DNA of 64,000 nt from NCBI RefSeq assembly GCF_028623165.1, contig NZ_CP117768.1, positions 5,646,001 to 5,710,000 on the forward strand. The letters run 5' to 3'. Positions 34,699 through 41,985 of this stretch are shown here, in pieces; within the stretch, counting starts at the first letter, position 1; every line of letters starts with the position of its first letter. This stretch comes from Nostoc sp. UHCC 0926. GTDB lineage: Bacteria > Cyanobacteriota > Cyanobacteriia > Cyanobacteriales > Nostocaceae. A program made the position numbers and the translations under genes. The notes beneath the pieces were generated by a model. It searched no databases. It had not been told where the DNA came from and worked only from the letters and a program-made list of their open reading frames with translations.

Positions 34699-35424
34699 CT
34701 AAGGCAAATTATTTGGATCGATACCTTGAGATTGTAAATAGGCAATTAGCCGTTCTTTTTGCTGACGTTCCTGTTCAATTTGTTCTACTGCCCAAGGTAA
34801 CAAATTACCTGCCTCATCCCACCAGCGCAACCAGTAACCCGTTCTGGCTTCTTTTGTTCCTTGCCAAGTTCCTAAGAATAAGCCCATTGAATTAATCCAA
34901 TGACGACCATTTTCGTCAGGTTGCTGCAACTCGTAGCGCCTGTTTTCGAGTTGATAAAATTCTAACAAACCGCCATTGGGGTCAAAAATCACGTAAATTG
35001 GGACTTGAAGAATCTGCTCGTAAAAAAACCATTTTCCTGGTGGATAGATTCGCTTAAAAGAATACTCTCCACCCTCAGTGTCAGATAGAAATTCCATCAC
35101 CACCCCCGGAATATCACCCTCTAAATTAGGTGTGTAGCTTTTGCGTTCTCCTAAAACTTCATTCACCACTGGAATATAAACCCAGTCAGGTGCTTTCGCC
35201 ACAAACTGACCGTTTATCGTCGCACAAAGTCCAAAATTTGAGGCGATTAACATCTGGGGTTGGATGAAACCACTTATCTCAAGGCTTTCGCGCAAAGCAC
35301 CAGCTAATAGTGGCTGACCTGTATTTTCCACGGGTTCATCCTCTAACTGAAAATCTGCCGGCAACGCTTCCCAAGATATTATCAGTTCTGTTGAAGATTT
35401 AGCTTCACCGAGTTGGGTTGCCAT
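34699..35424 (-). CDS. Uma2-family (DUF820) putative endonuclease
   Basis: The protein (241 residues from the ATG at 35424, MATQLGEAKSS) has the Uma2 core with a PD-(D/E)XK-like arrangement: PDWVYIP, VVMEFLSDTEGGEYSFKR, YYEQILQVPIYVIFDP-type segments (here FFYEQILQVPIYVIFDP), and a charged C-terminal helix (QIEQERQQKERLIAYLQSQG). These proteins are hugely expanded in cyanobacteria and their role is not established. The frame extends upstream to 35529 through repeat-derived codons, which I reject. AAAGGGG precedes the chosen start. Confidence 0.85.
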   Translation of the reverse strand: MATQLGEAKSSTELIISWEALPADFQLEDEPVENTGQPLLAGALRESLEISGFIQPQMLIASNFGLCATINGQFVAKAPDWVYIPVVNEVLGERKSYTPNLEGDIPGVVMEFLSDTEGGEYSFKRIYPPGKWFFYEQILQVPIYVIFDPNGGLLEFYQLENRRYELQQPDENGRHWINSMGLFLGTWQGTKEARTGYWLRWWDEAGNLLPWAVEQIEQERQQKERLIAYLQSQGIDPNNLP

Positions 35425-35983
35425 AAACAGCCCCTTTGATTGATTTGTCTTTATTTTATAGCTTACCAGTGGCTTTTTGTCAGGCGATGCCTGCGGTGGG
35501 CTACGCCTACGCAATATGTTTTGCATCAAAGCGTACTACATTGGTGTAAGGTAGCCAAGTTTCTGCTGTTGTTTGAGCGATGACAAAATCATCAATAATT
35601 GAAGCGGATATTGATGATGCAGAAAGATTTGTATAGTTAATTATGGTTGTGAATTCTTTTAGAGATTTGTGCTGAGATATTGGTCATCAATGTTGGGTTT
35701 CGTTCCTCAACCCAACCTACAAGCGATGGCACTGATGTTGTTTGAGCGATCGCACACTACACCAGTCCAAGCAACAGCAATTTTTGAGTAAATTGACGCT
35801 ATGCCTATGCGCCAGCAAGAAATGCAACAAGGCAGAAAGTAATTATAAAATTCTTAGAGTCAAAGTTACACCAGGAAGCTATCACCCCTGATGCAAAAAT
35901 CAAAGAGGAAATCGATAAGGGTAAAAGGTGCGTGAGTGGGGCTGGATGATACTGTCTAGGCCAATTTCTTTAAAAATGCCTTC
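35425..35983. other. Gene-free stretch with two gene scraps
   Basis: 35522-35590 is a diverged copy of the 3' end of the DUF1611 gene. 35806-35940 (+) contains DAMPMRQQEMQQ and, after stops, IKFLESKLHQEAITPDAKI then a KEEIDKGK run ending in a stop, the tail of an unrecognised small gene related to the scrap at 30669. GGTTTCGTTCCTCAACCCAACC (35696-35717) is a common dispersed repeat. Confidence 0.5.
35522..35590 (-). pseudogene. Duplicated 3' fragment of the DUF1611 gene
   Basis: The minus strand reads AQTTAETWLPYTNVVRFDA, matching AQTIAETGLPCTDVVRFDA at the end of the intact DUF1611 protein (36610-37656). About 65 bp align with roughly 15 percent difference. It is too short to work and probably remains from a tandem duplication or recombination that bracketed DUF4112. 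Confidence 0.75.
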
Positions 35984-36388
35984 TCAAACTTGGCTGAACT
36001 TACCAGAGTAAAGTTCATCAGACACTTCTTTAAGTTCTGGTTCAACCACTGTCAAATGCTGCTCTAAAATTGCCAAATTACGAATATTGGACTTATAAAA
36101 AGCATCAAACAAATCACCTACAAAAGGCACAGTACCCACGACTGTTTCCAAACCAACATTAAAAATCATTTTGGCTAAGTCTTGGCGTGGGATGCCAAAA
36201 CGGGTAGCTAAAAATATGATGTAAGCTGAAAACGCTGTACTGATTAAATCACCAGCACCCGGAACTAAACCAATGATTGGGTCTATTCCAATGTGAAAAC
36301 CTGTTAAAGGGATGCGTATTGATGTATCCATCAGGCGGCTGAGTTTGCGGATGCGGTTGAGAGTAGCAAGGCGTTTAGCAGCGTCCAT
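35984..36388 (-). CDS. DUF4112 family protein
   Basis: The 134-residue protein shows the DUF4112 pattern: RIRKLSRLMDTSIRIPLTGF, GIDPIIGLVPGAGDLIS (about 54-70), a hydrophobic helix AYIIFLATRFG, and NVGLETVVGTVPFVGDLFDAFYKSN. The two G-(L/T)VP-GDL segments are internal half-repeats typical of the family, which is predicted to be membrane-associated. Function unknown. The intact DUF1611 gene lies upstream on the same strand. Confidence 0.88.
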   Translation of the reverse strand: MDAAKRLATLNRIRKLSRLMDTSIRIPLTGFHIGIDPIIGLVPGAGDLISTAFSAYIIFLATRFGIPRQDLAKMIFNVGLETVVGTVPFVGDLFDAFYKSNIRNLAILEQHLTVVEPELKEVSDELYSGKFSQV

Positions 36389-36411
36389 AGTTCACGATAT
36401 TTACACTACTC

Positions 36412-36516
36412 TTAACTTGCACTATTTTTAGTTACTCGTCTTGTACCGTTAGAAATAACAGTTTCGTTAGCTAGCCAGATGAAGTAATCAGCGATCGCTG
36501 CTACTGTATAAGCCAT
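36412..36516 (-). pseudogene. Truncated Panacea/DUF4065-like N-terminal ORF
   Basis: A 34-codon ORF is preceded by an excellent ribosome site (GGAGGT, 6 bases before the ATG at 36516). It reads MAYTVAAIADYFIWLANET, resembling the opening of Panacea (DUF4065/SocA-like antitoxin) proteins (Y-x-x-x-x-I-A-x-Y-F-I-x-L-A). The family then expects an ISNLKLQKLLY-type helix, but here the frame shifts into ISNGTRRVTK and stops. It is probably the head of a deleted antitoxin gene that still keeps its translation signals. Confidence 0.5.
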
Positions 36517-36609
36517 AATTTACCTCCTCTACTTCCTAAAAACCCTTATGAATTAATACTAAGGAATTCAATATAGTATCTTTGTACTATATCTCCTCTT
36601 ACCCAGAAC

Positions 36610-37656
36610 CTAATTGTTCATCACTGCATCTAAAAGTACATTGGCATCAAAGCGGACGACATCGGTGCAAGGTAGCCCGGTTTCTGCTATTGTTTGAGCG
36701 ATGCTTTCCTCAGCCGCAGACTCATCTAGATGGGCTGTATTAAGCGCTATACCCACTACAGGAATACTTCCAAAAGCACCACCGGCACTAGCAACGGTTT
36801 CATAAAGTTGAATTACCTCTGGTAAAGGTGGAATTAGTACATGGGGATGATTACGTACATGAACTTGTCCCGCCCGATGTACTAAAACCAGTTGAGTTGG
36901 TTGCGAACCACGAATCAGGGGTAGAGTTGCTGTTGAACCAGGGTGTAGCAGTGAACCTTGTCCTTCAATGTGCAGGATGTCATAGTTTTTGCCATAGCGC
37001 ATGACTATCTGTTCCACAGCACCGGCGGCAAAGTCTACCCGCACGGCATCTAAAGCTACGCCGTCCCCTTCTAACATCACCCCAGTTTGACCGGTGGCGA
37101 GGAATTTAGAACTCCAGCCCCGTTGTTTTGATGCCCAATGTAACTCTAGGCTAGTTGACATTTTACCGATCGCCATGTCGGTTCCCACTGTCAACACCCG
37201 GCGACACGGGAGGGTGCGGGCTATTCCACTAGCAACACTTATATTAGGCGGCTCTTTTCGTACATCCCAAATTAGTTGCCCAGGTTTGAGTAGTGCATTT
37301 AACTCTGGTATATTTGCCATTGGTGTATGTAAACCATTCACCAGCGACATTCCAGCTTCTAAAGCGTCTTTGATTTCCAGCCAGTAATCATCTGGTACAG
37401 CACCACCTCCTGGAGCAATGCCTATTACCAAGACTTCTGGCTTGTACTCTAGGGCTGCGGCTACTGATGCCACAATTGGTACATCACGCTTGATACCTGT
37501 TAATTCTGGTAAAGATTTGCCAGCAGACTCGCGATCGATTACGGCTACAATTGGGGCTTCACTGTAACGTAAAATTGCTAGCCCTGTTTTGCCGTGATAC
37601 CCGCTAATTCCCTCATGCAGCAAGATAGCTACTCGTTGATTAAGTGGCAGACGCAC
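36610..37656 (-). CDS. DUF1611 P-loop protein
   Basis: The 348-residue protein matches DUF1611: a Rossmann-like N-terminal domain (VLVIGIAPGGGAVPDDYW, about 76-93) and a C-terminal domain with a P-loop (VGTDMAIGKMSTSLEL, 157-172) and HIEGQGSLLHPG. The start is a GTG at 37656 inside the 3' end of the epimerase gene (17-bp overlap), so the two are translationally coupled. DUF1611 genes commonly sit beside dipeptide epimerases, which suggests a joint peptide or N-acyl-amino-acid pathway; the reaction is not established. Confidence 0.88.
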   Translation of the reverse strand: MRLPLNQRVAILLHEGISGYHGKTGLAILRYSEAPIVAVIDRESAGKSLPELTGIKRDVPIVASVAAALEYKPEVLVIGIAPGGGAVPDDYWLEIKDALEAGMSLVNGLHTPMANIPELNALLKPGQLIWDVRKEPPNISVASGIARTLPCRRVLTVGTDMAIGKMSTSLELHWASKQRGWSSKFLATGQTGVMLEGDGVALDAVRVDFAAGAVEQIVMRYGKNYDILHIEGQGSLLHPGSTATLPLIRGSQPTQLVLVHRAGQVHVRNHPHVLIPPLPEVIQLYETVASAGGAFGSIPVVGIALNTAHLDESAAEESIAQTIAETGLPCTDVVRFDANVLLDAVMNN

Positions 37657-38692
37657 TGTGTTGTACCCCCAAACCTGGTAAATCGTTTGGCAAAACTTTC
37701 CCTTCTTTTAGCAATGCACCCGTAAAGGGGTCATCAATTAAGTTAAGGTGACTGTCTAAATCTAAATAATCAGCTAGTGGCGCTAGCTGTAATGCTGCTG
37801 TATTAGCTAGCGAACTGTCAGAGTAGCAACCAAACATTACTTGCAATCCATAGGCTCGCGCTGTATGTACCATTCGCATTGCCTCGGTTAGTCCCCCTGA
37901 TTTCATCAGTTTGATATTAATGCCATCCACGTAGTTTGCCAAATCAGGAATATCGGAGCTTGTGAAGCAACTTTCATCGACAAAGATGGGCATGGGAGAG
38001 TGTTCTTTGAGTTTTGCTAAACTTTTTTCCTGTCCGCGTAGCAATGGCTGTTCTACATACTTTATACCTAAATTAGCCAGCCAATTGCACATTGCGATCG
38101 CATCTTCTAAACTCCAACCTCCGTTGGCATCAACAAATAATTCTGGTAATGGTGCTTCTTCTCGCACTGCTAGTAGCATTTTTTTATCTGCATCTATGCC
38201 ATCTGGACTACCTAGCTTCACCTTGAAAAGGTGGACATCAGTAAATTGTAACCAGTCTCGCGCTCTAGCCCTGGCACCTTCAGGCGAATTAATCCCAATT
38301 GTGACTGAAGTTGGTACTATGGTGTTGCGATCGAGTCCCCAAATTTGCCACAAGGGTAATCCTACGCGCTTACCCAACCAGTCGTGCATTGCTATATCCA
38401 ACGCCGCTTTCACAGAAGAAGGAACCTGGTTTTGTGTTAAAACTTGCTCAATTTGCTGCCGCTGTAAGGGACTGAATGCTTGCAACAGAGGCACAACTTG
38501 CTGTAGGGCGTCTTTGATTGTATCAGTTGATTGCCGATGATTACCCACACCGAATGGCGATGCTTCCCCCCAGCCTTCGATCCCATCATGCGAGAGCCTC
38601 ACCCATACATTCGTTGTCTGTGCCGTTGTGCCTCGACTAATGGTCAACGGAAATCTCTTGTTTACTGTAAATAATTTTACATTTATTTGCAT
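37640..38692 (-). CDS. Dipeptide epimerase (enolase superfamily)
   Basis: The 350-residue protein has the muconate-lactonising subgroup residues: KVK (K157, K159), metal ligands D188 (LFVDANGG), E214 (YVEQPL) and D239 (PIFVDES), and K261 in GINIKLMKSGG, the opposing base. This fits L-Ala-D/L-Glu epimerase-type enzymes that invert the second residue of dipeptides, often from peptidoglycan turnover. Specificity cannot be read by eye. It is the first gene of a two-gene unit with DUF1611. Confidence 0.88.
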   Translation of the reverse strand: MQINVKLFTVNKRFPLTISRGTTAQTTNVWVRLSHDGIEGWGEASPFGVGNHRQSTDTIKDALQQVVPLLQAFSPLQRQQIEQVLTQNQVPSSVKAALDIAMHDWLGKRVGLPLWQIWGLDRNTIVPTSVTIGINSPEGARARARDWLQFTDVHLFKVKLGSPDGIDADKKMLLAVREEAPLPELFVDANGGWSLEDAIAMCNWLANLGIKYVEQPLLRGQEKSLAKLKEHSPMPIFVDESCFTSSDIPDLANYVDGINIKLMKSGGLTEAMRMVHTARAYGLQVMFGCYSDSSLANTAALQLAPLADYLDLDSHLNLIDDPFTGALLKEGKVLPNDLPGLGVQHSASAT

Positions 38693-38831
38693 ATTTATTT
38701 TGCATATTATGTTATGCCAAAAGCCAGTGTAAGTTCAAAGTTTAGATTATCGGATGCATCTGTTATACTTTTTTACATTCATTGCTTGATTCCTCAACTT
38801 TTTATACATAATTTGATTTGTTAGTTAATTT

Positions 38832-39383
38832 ATGACCGACTTAAAAAAATGGAAGACTTTAAAATCAAAAATGGTTTTAGATCATTACTGGTGTAAGGTA
38901 AGGCAAGATGAAATAGAATTGCCCAATGGAAAAATTATTGATGATTATTTTGTCAGTATTAAACCAGACGTTGCAATGGTTTTACCTATAACTAGTAGTA
39001 GAGAAATTATTTTTGTCCGGCAATACAGACACGCCATAGGTGAATTTTTCTTAGAACTGCCAGCAGGGAATTTCGACCCCACAAAAGAGAGTGCAGAAGT
39101 AGCAGCAATTAGAGAATTTACAGAAGAAACTGGTTATATTCCCCAAGAATTTAGAAAAATTGGAACTTTATACGATAAGCCGAGTAAGGATACCAATCAA
39201 ATACATTTATTTTTAGCAGAGAATATGAGTAAAGTTGGAGAGCAACAACTAGATATTACAGAAGAGATTGAAGTTGTATTAATTCCTGTAGAATCAGTTT
39301 TAGATAAAATTATTCAGGGAGAAATTTCTGTAGCGGGAACTGTAGCGGCTCTCTTATTAGGTTTACAATATCTCACTTATTAA
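38832..39383 (+). CDS. NUDIX hydrolase (ADP-ribose pyrophosphatase-like)
   Basis: The Nudix box reads GNFDPTKESAEVAAIREFTE then ETGYI (about residues 78-101), with one extra residue between G and E as is usual for the ADP-sugar pyrophosphatase subgroup, preceded by LELPA. Upstream VSIKPDVAMVLPI and FVRQYRHAIGEF are also typical of that subgroup. The likely reaction is hydrolysis of ADP-ribose or a related nucleoside diphosphate sugar. 183 residues is normal. It converges with the interrupted jetD gene. Confidence 0.87.
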   Translation: MTDLKKWKTLKSKMVLDHYWCKVRQDEIELPNGKIIDDYFVSIKPDVAMVLPITSSREIIFVRQYRHAIGEFFLELPAGNFDPTKESAEVAAIREFTEETGYIPQEFRKIGTLYDKPSKDTNQIHLFLAENMSKVGEQQLDITEEIEVVLIPVESVLDKIIQGEISVAGTVAALLLGLQYLTY

Positions 39384-39385
39384 TA

Positions 39386-39546
39386 TCAATGTAGCTTTTT
39401 GGTATTTTGCTCCCTGTCAGGTATACTAACGCACGAACTCTGTATGTATTGATAGGCATAATCTTGACTAATGCGTTCTTGCTCCAAGCGTTTATTGTGA
39501 AGAGAGAGATACAAATATAAAGCTTGTTCTTCAGGAGTCAGATAAA
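39386..39546 (-). pseudogene. jetD: jetD 3' part, severed by the TnpB element
   Basis: The minus strand encodes LYLTPEEQALYLYLSLHNKR then LEQERISQDYAYQYIQS, ending at a TGA (39386-39388). This is the expected C-terminal end of DUF2220/JetD proteins (LTPEEQ...LEQERI pattern). It has no start of its own. If 39547-40949 is removed, the codons join without a frame change (…AEN-L-L-YLTPEEQ…), giving a JetD of about 398 residues. It therefore belongs to the gene whose 5' part lies at 40950-41985. Confidence 0.9.
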
Positions 39547-39690
39547 TTGACACTCCCCGCGCTGAAGCGACGGGGATTCTTGAATCTAAGACATAACTTG
39601 CTCTTGCAGGTTTGCACCAACAAGAGTAGAGGTTTCATCTCCGCAAGTGTTGCCTACGTCTAGCGCAGAGGTTCCGATATGCCCTACCGT
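39547..39690 (-). ncRNA. Predicted omega RNA (reRNA) of the first TnpB element
   Basis: In IS200/IS605 elements the right end, overlapping the 3' end of tnpB, is transcribed into the guide scaffold. The expected hairpin (39555-39575) lies next to the element edge, and the following 16-20 nt (39546 downward) would act as guide. The 5' limit cannot be seen and is set arbitrarily. The guide would match jetD sequence. Confidence 0.45.
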
Positions 39691-40776
39691 ACCCAATCCT
39701 CGACTAAGGATATTTCTAGCTGCGTTTTCGTCTCTATCCATTACGCATCCACACTGACAAACGTGGGTTCGAGTAGATAGAGTTTTCTTAACAGTTTCAC
39801 CACAGCTAGAGCATTCTTGGCTACTATATTGCGGATTAACCGCAACCGTGACACGCTTGAATACTTTACCAAAGTACTCAATCCAGACACGAAACTGATA
39901 CCAAGATGCATCATTTATAGACTTGGCTAAACAGTGATTTTTCACCATATTCTTAATCCTCAAATCTTCATAGGCTATCAAGTCGTTAGACTGAACTACG
40001 CACCGTGCTAATTTCACAGCATGGTCTTTACGTTGCCTACTTATTTTGAGGTGGCGTTTACCTAAAATTTGTCTAGCCTTACTTCTATTCTTTGAACCTT
40101 TTATCTTTCTTGAAACTCGACGTTGTGAACGCTTGAGAACTTTTTCACCAATACGCAGGAACTTTGGGTTTTCAACCATCGTTCCATCTGAATCGGTGTA
40201 GTATTCCTTAAGTCCAACGTCTAAACCAACCGTATTACCAGTCGGTTCTATATTCTCGGAACGTTCTACATCAATACAAAATTGAACATACACACCATCC
40301 GCACGTTTCACCAACCTCACCCGTTTAATCTGGTTAATTTGGTAGAAGTGCAAATCACGAGTACCTTTGAGTTTTAACTTTCCAATACCTTTTTTGTCAG
40401 TGAAAGTTATTGATTTACGATTATCTGCAAGCTTCCATCCAGTCGATTTGTACTCAACAGATCGACAATCTTTCTGAAATCGAGGATACCCCTTTAAACC
40501 CGGAATACCCTTCTTGCAGTTGTCATAAAACCGAGAGATAGAAGACCATGCTCTTTCAGCAGAAGCCTGTCTAGCCATTGAATTAAGTTCATTAGCAAAG
40601 GGAAAATTAGCCGCAAGTACAGCACAATATTTTTGCAAATCATTTTTACCTGTGCCTTTAACGTCCATCCATAGCCGAATACAGCTATTACGAATAAACT
40701 TTGCAGTCCGAATTGCATCATTTATTTTGCATAATTGCGCTGACTTCCCATAAGCTTTAAACTTAAAAACAAGCAT
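39586..40776 (-). CDS. tnpB: TnpB RNA-guided endonuclease (element 1)
   Basis: The 396-residue protein has the complete RuvC triad D186 (GLDVGLKEY), E270 (AYEDLRIKNM) and D349 (DRDENAARN). A zinc ribbon lies between the last two (C322, C325, C340, C342 or C344; SSCGE...CQCGC). The ATG at 40776 (MLVFKFKAYG) follows GGGAGG; the longer frame from 40791 is not needed. TnpB cleaves DNA next to a short element-specific motif using the omega RNA and helps the element persist. No frameshift is present, so the nuclease may be active. It is co-oriented with the jet operon. Confidence 0.93.
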   Translation of the reverse strand: MLVFKFKAYGKSAQLCKINDAIRTAKFIRNSCIRLWMDVKGTGKNDLQKYCAVLAANFPFANELNSMARQASAERAWSSISRFYDNCKKGIPGLKGYPRFQKDCRSVEYKSTGWKLADNRKSITFTDKKGIGKLKLKGTRDLHFYQINQIKRVRLVKRADGVYVQFCIDVERSENIEPTGNTVGLDVGLKEYYTDSDGTMVENPKFLRIGEKVLKRSQRRVSRKIKGSKNRSKARQILGKRHLKISRQRKDHAVKLARCVVQSNDLIAYEDLRIKNMVKNHCLAKSINDASWYQFRVWIEYFGKVFKRVTVAVNPQYSSQECSSCGETVKKTLSTRTHVCQCGCVMDRDENAARNILSRGLGTVGHIGTSALDVGNTCGDETSTLVGANLQEQVMS

Positions 40777-40949
40777 CTTTTTACCTCCCACTTTATACTA
40801 CCACACTTGGTATAAGATATTAGGAAGGTTGAAAAACTTTATACAATCTTGACGGCTGAATAAATTCAGCTATTCGCTTATATCCCCTATCTATTGCACA
40901 GAAGGCGGTACTACGTACCTGTTCTTCGGGGGCTTTACGCTTCACTATC

Positions 40950-41985
40950 GTAAATTTTCGGCAGTTGATTCTGAAACAGTAACAGCAAATTCTTTAAAAT
41001 TTTCAAGTGTTTTTGCATCCATCATTATGGAAATAGTTTTAGGGAAATAAGAGCGGAGTTGAGAGAGGATCTTAAATCCATCAGTATCCAAATCACCCCA
41101 GTAGAAGATAGGACAATCTGCCAGCCAGTTTACAGATTTCAATATTTGAATAGCGTATCCGCTACCAAATAGGGCAAAGCTGTTTTCTAGAGCAGGTAGG
41201 GTTAGAAAATTCATCAAGTTTTCAGCAATAAAAAAGCGATGCGCCTTGAAATTAAGTTGTCTAAACTCGGAAATAGGGGTACTTATGTCAGAAAGCGGAA
41301 AGTCATACTTAGCTTTTAATGCTGAATCTAAAATTCTTAATCGGATGAGAGGCTCACGATACCTGAGAGAAAATCGCTTTTCAAAAGTATATTCTTTCTC
41401 CCTTTCTACTGACGAAAGTAGTTCAGTAGGTAGGATGGCTTCTAAAAGATTGCCGAGGATACCCTTATTCTGTTCGATAAATTTAGTGTGAATCCGAATA
41501 GGTAATTCTCGAATATAAAGATGAGGTTTTGGATTACATTGAAAGTATCGACAAACCTTTAGTAAATCATTCCAGTGATCGCTATATTCAATCACTTTTA
41601 TAGGGTTTTGGTTAAGCCAGCAATTAAGTTCAGGAACTTCTGAGCGAATTAATTCTATATCTGTCTTGAATTTTGAGAATTCTTTCTCCTTTTTTAGCAG
41701 TTTTAAGTAGTCCTGTTCTGTGTCTATACTAATGCGTTGAGGCAAAGACTGCTGTCCAAGCTTATGAAGCTTACGAGTCTCCAGTTCAAGTGTGTAGCCA
41801 TAGCCTAAATCCTGTTTAGACTTGCTGATTAACTGAGTAACACCTTCTCGTAAAGCAAGATAATCTTTAGGAAGAGAACCGATTGAAAACTCGATTGGAA
41901 AAAATTTATCTCCTGTAATTACTGAACTAAGAAACGATGGATAAAGACGTTCAGCTTTTTGTAGAATTTGAACAGGACTAATCAT
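40950..41985 (-). pseudogene. jetD: jetD 5' part (DUF3322/DUF2220), interrupted
   Basis: JetD is the DNA-cutting subunit of Wadjet. The fragment covers residues 1-345: an N-terminal DUF3322-like domain and the Toprim-like core of DUF2220 (FYWGDLDTDGFKILSQLR with the DxDxxG acidic cluster, about residues 303-320). Reading then enters the TnpB element and stops at 40945 (…SESTAENLR). The lost tail is at 39386-39546. The Toprim centre survives, so partial activity is conceivable, but loss of the C-terminal helices probably destabilises the protein. Its ATG overlaps the jetC stop by 8 bases. Confidence 0.9.

Larger units (their letters stand above)
39547..40949 (-). mobile_element. IS200/IS605-type element carrying only tnpB
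   Basis: Boundaries were set by the in-frame rejoining of jetD. The element starts (tnpB 5' side) right after TTTAC on the minus strand, with sub-terminal hairpin GCTGAA-TAAA-TTCAGC at 40855-40870. It ends after the hairpin CCCCG...CGGGG (39555-39575) and TGTCAA. It has no terminal inverted repeats and no target duplication, as expected for single-strand HUH transposition. There is no tnpA, so mobility would need a transposase in trans. Its length is 1403 bp. Confidence 0.85.

Noticed and set aside
37962-38540. 192-codon plus-strand frame
   Set aside because: It is antisense to the dipeptide epimerase, which has all catalytic residues.
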